64,000 nt of DNA from contig OV884058.1 in the NCBI GenBank assembly GCA_930367215.1, positions 194,760,208 through 194,824,207 of the forward strand. The letters are read 5' to 3'. Positions 56,311-64,000 of this stretch are shown here, piece by piece. The notes beneath the pieces were generated by a model that saw only the letters and a list, made by a program, of their open reading frames with translations, was not told the origin of the DNA and searched no databases. Each line of letters starts with the position of its first letter. Positions within the stretch are counted from its first letter, which is position 1. The position numbers were made by a program, and so were the translations under genes. This DNA comes from Pollenia angustigena (Eukaryota; Arthropoda; Insecta; Diptera; Polleniidae).

Positions 56311-57388
56311 AAAATATTACACTCAAAAAAAAAAATCAATCCAAACGTACTCAAATCAATCCGAAGCGGTATTGATAGTACGGTGAGTACGGATTTTCTT
56401 GAATCAAGTACAGAAAGATTGAATCAAGTTCGGATTTTCAATCCCAAAATACTTAAATTATCCATATTCAATCCCGATTTCGTACTTAAAGTAATCCGAA
56501 AATGAGATTGATTTAAGTAAAACTAAGATTGAATCAATCTCAAAATGCGCTTGATTCAAGAAATTTAAAATTGTTTTAGTCCGAACTTGTACTTAAAATA
56601 ATCCGAAAATGAGATAGATTTAAGTAAAAGTAAGATTGAATTACTCTCAAAATGCGCTTGATTCAAGTATTATAAAGTTGATTTTATCTCCAATTTGTTC
56701 TTGAAAAAAACCAAAAAAGAGATTAGACAGAAAAAATTATTTTGATTGATTTACTTACCCGTTTTACACATTAAAGAATGATAAAACACCAACATCATGC
56801 CCGATATGGTTTTTACTTTAAAAATCTTATGTACATATTTAACTAAAAATATAAACTAAATGAGACGCAAATTTCAAATTTACGTTTTAACCGTTCGTGG
56901 TACACATGAGTCTGGCCGGACCTTTGTTTAATGTGTATAGATAATCAAAGCATGCGTAAGCCGGAAGGTTAAACATAAAAATAATACATACATATATATG
57001 TATATGTTTTTCTTCTTGTTCTGTGTTTTTGTTGTTACTACAAACAAAATAATTGTACAACAAATTTTGAAAAACACACACGTAAGCACGCATAAAAAAA
57101 TGCAATGCTGAGAGATGAGACTAATAAGTTTTATGAGATAAAACCCTCATTTTGTAATTTTACTGTCAGAGTGGCACTTTCAACAAAAAGTTTAATCTTT
57201 TTTTACTTGATTTAAGCATTTTATACTTATTTCAATAAATATCGGGATTGATTTTTTAAAGTAATCCCATTTAGGATTGATTTAAGTACGTTTTAGTGTT
57301 AATTGTACTTGAATTTTTAAGTACGATTCGTGATTGAAGTAAGTATAAAAAGATTAATTTATCCAGAGTGTTTTTCTTTCTGTGTAGA
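56311..57388. repeat. Repeat-rich insertion in the leader of element G
   Basis: Starts ACACTCAAAAAAA and ends near AGTGTTTTTCTTTCTGTGTAG. Inside, two tandem units of about 105 bp (about 56480-56570 and 56585-56675) share AATCCGAAAATGAGAT and CTCAAAATGCGCTTGATTCA. Related words in inverse direction occur toward the right end (57240-57360). It looks like a foldback or MITE-type insertion; no exact target duplication was found. Confidence 0.5.
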
Positions 57389-57429
57389 AATCTAGAAACT
57401 AAATATATTAAAAACCCTACAACATTTAA

Positions 57430-57650
57430 AAAAAGTCAACTACCAGAAATAAACTGTTAGACAACTAGAAGTAATTTACTCAACAACATCCAAAAGACGA
57501 CTCTAAAGATCCAACCGCCAATAACCAACCATTCGACAACCAACAACAAAACTGTACAACTGTAAGAAGTAAATAACTCCATAACAACCAAAAGAAGATT
57601 CTAAAGTTCCAAACACCAATAGCCAGCCATTTAACAACATGCAACTAATA
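57430..57650 (+). repeat. Leader duplication of element G, two units of about 110 bp
   Basis: AAGTAATTTACTCAACAACATCC...GACGACTCTAAAGATCCAA...CCAATAACCAACCATTCGACAAC (57468-57545) recurs in changed form at 57585-57650. A splice-donor-like TTTTGTAAGTC follows at about 57660-57670. Confidence 0.65.
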
Positions 57651-57828
57651 TTAACGTACGTTTTGTAAGTCAAAATATTATTATTATAAAACATTACAAT
57701 TATTATTATTAAAATTATTAAACTACATTAAAGAATCCATAAAAACTTTTATTCATTGAAATTCATTACTAAAATTTTACTGAAATTTATTATACTATTG
57801 CCAAATAAAGAAAAGTCGAACTAAAAAT

Positions 57829-59193
57829 ATGGCAAATCAAGATAATCTCATCAGACCAGCATTAATAAATATACCAAACCCTGCTAATCCTCCTAACCCT
57901 TCCATTAGCCAGAGTGCTCAATTCGAACAAAATATTACTAGACTAGTAAACAGGGTCTGCACAGAACAATGTAGGAATATAGTAGAAAGTATACTAAATC
58001 CTAACATAGATATTTCAGGGTCAGATCAGGAAATAGATGAGCGTTTTAGGGAAAACCTTGTAGATCTAGATAAAGTGCCCGACGTAGTTAAATGTCTGAG
58101 TGTGGAACGGGTATTAAACCTTTACGAATCTTCAAGGGGTACTCTCAAATATTTCGCTATCCTTAATGTTATAAGGAATAAGATCACGGGGGCAGCAGAT
58201 GCTGCGCTCGAATCATATAATACCCCACTAAATTGGGAACCAATCTCGCGTTGTTTAGCCTTAAACTATGCTGACAAGCGCGACATCGGAACACTAGAGT
58301 ACCAAATGACTACCCTTGTTCAAAATAATAATTCAGTTCAATATTTTTATCAGGAGGTTTACTCACTTTTATCCCTCATCATAAATAATATCGCATCCAT
58401 GACTATCGGTAGAGAAGCCATGGACACACTAATACACACCTACAGAGATAAAGCGCTCGACACATTTATTCGTGGGTTGAGATGCGATCTCTACAAATTA
58501 CTCTGTATACGGGAACCTACAACCCTTCCCCAAGCACTCCATCTGTGCTTAAAATTACAAAATCAGAATTTTCGCACGGAACATGCCTATACCAAAAATA
58601 GTAAACATTTACCAAACCTATCAGGAAACAGACGAAATTTTAGACCCCAAAACACTAACACATCATACAACTTCATTCCTCAAGTAGCACAATTTCCAGA
58701 AACTCAATATAACGGGAACCATCCTCACACTTATTCCCAACCACAGTATTTTAATTATAACCCACAACAATTCCATAATCAAAGGCATTTTCCAAACCAA
58801 TTTCAAGGAAATCCGAATAACAACCTAAGATCAAATATTCCACCACAATGACCTTTTGCTCCTAAGCCTAAGCCTTTGCCGAAACCGGAACCAATGGATG
58901 TGGACCGATCAATACAAACAAGAGCGGTAAATTATATGAACAGACCCCATCCTAGTAACGACTTTGCGGGCAAAACCATTGGCACATAGTAACCAACAAC
59001 CTCGGAAATTCCAAAGGAATTTTCATATAGAAAGTGATGAACAGGAACTCAATAGGCAAGATTATTTGGATGAGGCTTACGATGAACAAATAAATACTTA
59101 TAGTGTAGAAAACAATCTTCCAGATTTTCAAGATAACATTAAAGAAGAGGAAACCGAAAACCTCGATTTTGTCGATATTCATTTTTTAGAATA
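57829..59193 (+). pseudogene. gag: Gag of element G, stop and frameshift in the tail
   Basis: The ATG at 57829 opens 340 codons. The gypsy-type capsid is recognisable (VIRNKITGAADAALESYNTPLNW, KALDTFIRGLRCDLYKLL). Compared with gag of D, about 17 residues are missing after VKCL (near 58100), the part that reads PEFDG...SWKQ in D. Past the TGA at 58849-58851 the frame continues with [21 protein letters not shown]. It then shifts near 58960 into a frame that runs to 59193 with an acidic end. There is no zinc knuckle; the tail is rich in Asn and Gln. Confidence 0.85.
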
Positions 59194-59208
59194 GAGACCT
59201 CGTCTCTG

Positions 59209-60898
59209 CCTTACTTTGAAGCAAAGACGAAAAATGGGAAAATTCTAAAAATATTAGTCGACACAGGTTCAAATAAAAACTATATACAGGATTCTATAAT
59301 AAAAACAGCAAAACCTAATAAAACAAAATTCTATGCTAATTCTGTAGGAGGCAAGATTGCTATAACACAGCATACTTTTATTAACCTTTTCGGCCTTAAA
59401 AATAAAAATATCACATTCTTGTTGCTTCCTACCCTAAAATCTTTTCATGCAATATTAGGTAACGATACCTTAAAAGAACTGTCCGCAGTCATTCACACTG
59501 CAAAAAATTGTATGATCCTCAACGGTAACATTAGAGTGAAACTTAAACAACAAATTTCACCATCAGTTAATAACATATAAATTAGATCAGATCACATGTC
59601 CAATCAGCAAGTACACAGTATAAGGAATATAATCAATAGATATCCCAATTTATTCTCCGAACCGAACGAATCTCTGACATACACCACGGTTGTAAAAGGA
59701 GAAATAAGAACTACAACTGAAACCCCCGTCTATTCTAGACCCTATCCTTACCCCATGCATCTGAAAGACGAAGTAGAACACCAAATCAAAGAACTGTTAG
59801 ACCAAGGGAGTATAAGACCCTCTAAATCACCATACAATTCACCAGTATGGGTGGTTCCCAAAAAGATGGACGCGTCAGGAAAAAAGAAATTCAGAGTAGC
59901 CATCGAATATAGGAAGTTGAATATGGTCACAGTGGCTGACCATTATCCCATCCCCGAAATAAACGAGGTGATCACACAATTAGGGGAAAATAAATATTTC
60001 TCAGTCCTAGACCTAAAGAGTGGATTCCACCAGATTCCACTAAGGGATAAAGACATTGAAAAGACAGCCTTTTCAGTGAACAATGGGAAGTATGAATTCA
60101 CAAGACTTTCATTCGGTTTAAAAAACGCGCCTGCCATTTTCCAAAGAACATTAGACGATATACTCAGAGAATATATCGAAAAAATATGTTATATCTATAT
60201 CGACGATATTATCATATTTGGTAGGGATGAAGAAACACACCTGCAGAATATCGAAAAAATGTTTAGAACATTGGAAGCAGCAAACATGAAGGTCCAACTC
60301 TACAAATGCGAGTTTATGAAGCCGGAAGTAGAATTTCTGGGGTTTCTGATATCCACAGCAGGAATACGCGCAAACCCGAAGAAAGTGGATGCAATTAATA
60401 ATTCCCCTACTCCTAGAACTATAAAAGACTTGAGATCATTCCTAGGGATGTCCGGATTCTACCGTCGATTTATAAAAAACTATGCCAAGCTAGCAAAACC
60501 CTTAACAGCACTTTTGAGGGGGGAAGGAGGACTAATGTCCAAATCTGCATCCTCTAAAATAACAGTTATCCTCGACAGAGATGCCTTAGATGCATTCGAT
60601 AAAATAAAGAGAAGTCTTACATCGACGGACGTGATGTTGGCCTATCCTGACTTCAAAAAGGAATTTCGACTTACTACGGATGCTTCCAATCATGCCATCG
60701 GAGCCGTTTTAGAACAAGATGGCAAGCCCATAACATTTATCTCGCGAACTCTGAATAAGGCCGAAAAACACTATGCCATAAATGAACGAGAAATGTTGGC
60801 AATTCTCTGGGCCTTAAAGAAATTAAGAAATTACTTGTATGGGGCGGCAACCATTAAAATATTCACAGACCACCAGCCCCTAACGCGTGCTCTAAATG
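59209..60898 (+). pseudogene. pol: Protease, RT and truncated RNase H of element G
   Basis: Protease DTGSNKNYI lies at about 59260-59286. A TAA at 59578-59580 stops this frame, which then resumes at once. From ATG 59596, RT is open with all blocks: FRVAIEYRKLNMVTVADHYP, FSVLDLKSGFHQI, and active site YIDDIIIF (about 60198-60222). RNase H begins TTDASNHAIGAVLEQDG (about 60673) and stops matching after TDHQPLTRALNV at 60898. The last 35 codons of the open frame to 61008 are foreign sequence. Confidence 0.9.
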
Positions 60899-62303
60899 TA
60901 TTTAATATTAAGTTTGTTTGTTTATTCTACAATGTTGCATCTTTGTTTAGCAATTTATTTCAATGTATGGAATTATCGAATATCGATTTTGTTTATCCAA
61001 CATTTTGACTATGCTGCAGTTATGTTAAGCAACGATATTCAATGTATGGAATTAAGAATAAATATTTTGTTTATGTTATGTTTTCTAACAATCAAATTAA
61101 ATTAACTGCCTGTTTTCAGAAAACGTAAGCAAGTGAGTGAGTGAGAAATTATATTGAAAACAAAAACAAATTTTCGTTTTTTATTGTTGTTTTCAATATA
61201 ATTTCTCACTCACTCACTTGCTTACGTTTTCTAAAAACAGGCAGTAAGAATGAAATAAAGTTTTTAGTTTACTAACGGAACTCTCAACTAGAAGTCAACT
61301 TCAATAAATTAATTTATACAACATAGCAACAACAAAAAAAATTTAATTATTATTTATAAATTTGAAAAATTGAAAAATTTGTTTAGAAATAAAAAAACAT
61401 AAAAAAATAATATTAACCATAAACAACAACATAAATTAAAAAGAAAAAACATGTAAGTATAGACAAGCCAATAACTTCGTGGGGTTATAGATTTAAACAA
61501 TTTATGAATTTATTTAAATAAAAATTAAAATCGATTATTATATTAAGTGAAAAGTGAAGCGCTAGTTTCAGAATATTTTAAATAAGGATAGAAAAAAGGT
61601 GTGAAGTGTTAATTTTTATTTTTATAGTCTATCCCCTGTATTTATAAACGATTATTAAATTTATTAAACGTTTATTAAACCAAATTTTCATATAAAATCC
61701 GTTTTATAAACCTTTATTAAATTTAAAAATTTTTTATAAATATAGGCTTATGAGCTCAGAGGATTTATATAAATTATTTTATCGTTTAACAATCGGTATA
61801 CTAAAGGTATGTTCAGACTAATGAAATATTTGACAAAGAAATTTATTCTGATATTTTGCTTCAAACTGTGTGAAATAAAAAAAAAATATTTTTTTTAATG
61901 TTCAAACTATGCTCAAATATTTGACAATTTTTGTTTGCTAAAACAGTTGTCAAATAGTGCCAAATAAAATAAAATAAATTAAATCATGTTTGCCACGCGT
62001 TCAGACTTAAACAAATATTTACATTAAATAATTATTTAATAAAAGTGTTTAAAAAAGTGTTTTACGCCCACTTTTTTCGATTTACCTAAAATCAGAAAAC
62101 GGCTCCATCGATTTGACAAATTTTTCTTTCAAATGTTCGTATCAATGCATTTTAAGTTTCCATCTAAAGAAAAATTTACCACGCCTACTTTTACGCCCAC
62201 TTTGTCTATTAAGCACATAACTTGAGGATGGCTTGACCGATTTGGACGATTTCTTCTTTAAAGTGATCGCCATGGTCCAACTTAGGTTTATACGGAAAGA
62301 AAA
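60899..62303. other. Non-coding region with hairpin and diverged duplication
   Basis: CAATGTATGGAATTA and neighbours recur at about 60960 and 61039. A long hairpin follows (61105-61245). A MITE-like stretch with TTTATAAACC words lies at 61640-61740. From about 62040, phrases such as TTTTACGCCCAC and ACTTGAGGATGG recur, probably part of the Helitron or its flank. Confidence 0.5.
61105..61245. repeat. Long near-perfect hairpin, 58-nt arms
   Basis: ACTGCCTGTTTTCAGAAAAC... (61105-61162) and its complement (61188-61245) differ at one base and leave a 25-nt loop. The arms include GTGAGTGAGTGAG. No target duplication is obvious. Confidence 0.92.
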
Positions 62304-62342
62304 TTGTTCCCCGCCCACTTTTACGCCCCTTTTTGGAATAAC

Positions 62343-63182
62343 GTAAAAACATTATCTCTAACCACTAATATGAGAGTTCAACTTCAAAATGATCAAAGTG
62401 CTGCACAATTTTCCAAACAATTGTTAGCTGTTGGAAATGGAAAAGTCCCAGTTGATGCGACATCTGGATTAATTACTCTTACAAACGACTTTTGCCGATT
62501 TGTAGACTCTCAATTAGCTCTTATTGAAAATGTTTTCCCAAACATTAGTGAGAATTATCAGAATTATGCTTGGTTAAGTCAACGAGCAATTCTCGCCGCA
62601 AAGAATAATGATGTACACGCACTGAATTTCACCATTCAATCAAAAATTGCTGGCGATTTGGTGACATACAAATCCGTTGATTCCATAACAAATCCCGATG
62701 ATGTAGTAAATTATCCAACGGAGTTTTTGAACTCTTTGGAGTTACCGGGATTTCCACCACATAACTTGCAACTCAAAGTTGGTACAGTTATTATGATATT
62801 GCGTAATTTGAATCCACCGCAACTTTGCAACGGTACTCGACTTTCGGTAAAAAGACTAATGCCGAATTTGATTGAGGCAACCATTATTAACGGAAAGTAC
62901 GCAGGTGAAAATATATGTATTCCTCGAATACCAATGATTCCGACTGATCTTCCGTTTGACTTCAAACGATTGCAATTTCCAGTTCGCCTTGCGTTCGCAA
63001 TGACAATTGACAAGTCGCAAGGCCAATCGCTTAGTGTTTGCGGGATAAATTTAGAAAATCATTGTTTTTCACATGGGCAGTTATACGTTGCGTGTTCACG
63101 AGTTGGGAAACCCTCCGCATTGTTTGTGTTAACGTCAGACCAAAAAACAAAAAATGTGGTTTACCAAAGAGCACTTCAATGA
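62343..63182 (+). pseudogene. Helitron helicase (Pif1-type), C-terminal fragment
   Basis: The recognisable homology starts about 62343 (TLSLTTNMRVQ) with no upstream Rep domain or Walker A motif in this window. Visible parts are VGTVIMILRNLNPPQLCNGTRL, then the SF1 motifs FAMTIDKSQGQSL (about 62995-63035) and LYVACSRVGKP (about 63080-63112). The stop is at 63180-63182. In Helitrons this helicase unwinds DNA for rolling-circle transposition. The open frame from 62304 starts with TTG, so this is the tail of a truncated gene. Confidence 0.88.
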
Positions 63183-63414
63183 AACGGATAATTTGCGGAC
63201 ACGTATAACGCTTCGATTAAGTATTTACTTTGGATTCACTTTCATTTACTTAGAGAAGTTCAACTAAATAACACTTCATTTTTGTAATCGAAATGAATTC
63301 ATTACTGTTGTGAAATGAAATAAAATTTTTCCTTTTCAAATATAAAACAAACAAAAATTTTTCTTCATCTTTTAATCACCAAACGAAATGTTACATAAAA
63401 CGTAGCCATCTGGT

Positions 63415-63443
63415 GGCGAAACGGAGTTCGCCGGGTTTGCTAG
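63415..63443 (+). other. Helitron 3' terminal hairpin and CTAG end
   Basis: Six-base stem with six-base loop, then 11 bases to CTAG. The following base is T (63444), matching the A-T insertion rule. This hairpin acts as the transposition terminator. Confidence 0.85.
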
Positions 63444-64000
63444 TAGTTATTAAAAATCGTTAAAGCTGTAAAGATTTACAGGGAAAAATGGCTTCTTCGC
63501 GAGCATGGCTTAAATTCGCTAAAAATTACAAACTTGGAAATCAACCAGTGTTGCCACTTTGTGGGTAATTACCCGAATTTGGTTTAATTTTTACGGTCGT
63601 GGGTAGAGCGTGGGTAATTTCTCTTAGGTGTAATTCAGGTGTAATTTGAAATTTTTACTTCAGATGCAAAATAAAATAAAGATTCGATTTCAGTGATGAC
63701 ATTTATTTCTTTTTAAATATTATTGCTAAGAAATGCACAGCCTTCTGAACTAAAGCCTCGGTTTCTTTTTAAGAAACGACTTCAATTATTAAACATACAT
63801 ATGTTTTCAAATGTTTGGTAATGAGTGTCGCAAGATGGACACTTAGTATTGGATAAAGATGCCTATCATAGTGATTTAGAGCCTGAAGTTTATTGAAAAA
63901 AGTTATTCAAACTAAAAACTTGCCTGGGGGAAGATATGTATAATTAATTTTATCTCTATCTTGCTACTTTTTAATGCTTTAGTTTAAAGAATATTTAACG
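63444..64000. other. AT-rich end of window, possible left end of a hAT at about 63549
   Basis: CAGTGTTGCCACTTTG at about 63549 has the form of a hAT end, and GTGGGTAATT-type words recur after it. Its partner would be outside the window, so it is unproven. Nothing coding is seen. Confidence 0.3.

Larger units (their letters stand above)
53452..60898 (+). mobile_element. Gypsy-type LTR retrotransposon G, 3' truncated, with two insertions
   Basis: Probable 5' LTR (about 53452-55661, split by a hAT at 53626-55424), tRNA-Lys primer site, a long repeat-rich leader, gag, protease, RT and part of RNase H lie in order. Homology stops at 60898 in RNase H, after TRALNV, and integrase, env and 3' LTR are absent. 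The gag and pol are close to remnant B. Confidence 0.85.
62250..63443 (+). mobile_element. 3' end of a Helitron, 5' truncated or start unresolved
   Basis: Carries the C-terminal helicase part of a Rep/helicase protein. It ends with a Helitron-type 3' terminus: a hairpin GGCGAA-ACGGAG-TTCGCC at 63415-63432, then GGGTTTGCTAG ending 63443, followed by T. The left limit is not visible. Confidence 0.85.

Overview
This window looks like AT-rich nuclear DNA from an insect, most likely a fly. The signs are intron-bearing transposase remnants, several retrovirus-like (errantivirus) elements of the gypsy and 17.6/297 types with env genes, a pogo-like terminal repeat, piggyBac, a DD41D mariner, many hAT elements and a Helitron. 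I saw no bacterial-type genes, no rRNA or tRNA genes and no clearly intact host gene. Assignment to a fly is an inference; the exact species cannot be read from this sequence.

Layout. 1-14.9 kb: an env-bearing LTR retrotransposon (A) broken by a hAT element (426-5352, itself carrying a smaller hAT-like element at 3587-5248), a 604-bp hAT MITE in gag (5957-6560) and a piggyBac in env (11732-14059). 14.9-18.6 kb: a degraded gypsy-type element (B); A appears to sit in the gag of B, so the window opens inside a nest up to four levels deep. 18.7-20.8 kb: two tail-to-tail genes that match no transposon family I know, one broken and one open; this is the best candidate for captured DNA of a large DNA virus. 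21.4-25.9 kb: a complete mag-clade Ty3/gypsy element (C) with identical 176-bp LTRs and one open 1328-codon gag-pol. 26-28 kb: an env fragment and a pogo/Tigger-like MITE. 28.0-32.3 kb: 5' part of a gypsy-type element (D). 32.6-43.6 kb: mostly non-coding, with a pogo-like MITE, a hAT MITE, a Tc1 scrap, a fragment resembling the MSV199/DUF3627 genes of insect DNA viruses, and an unidentified minus-strand coding remnant. 44.0-46.6 kb: an LTR element (E) carrying only env between its LTRs. 47.4-48.5 kb: LTR and leader of a further gypsy-type element (F). 49.3-52.4 kb: a hAT element with a DD41D mariner inside its transposase. 53.5-60.9 kb: a gypsy-type element (G) with a hAT in its LTR region and a repeat-rich insertion in its leader. 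62.3-63.4 kb: 3' end of a Helitron with a clear CTAG terminus.

The retroelements encode Gag, protease, reverse transcriptase, RNase H, integrase and in some cases a fusion-type envelope. Only element C looks able to make all its proteins; the others carry stops, frameshifts, truncations or, in A, a lost catalytic aspartate. The DNA elements are defined mainly by inverted ends and exact target-site duplications, which give the order of insertion. All comparisons are from reading the sequence; no search or alignment program was run.
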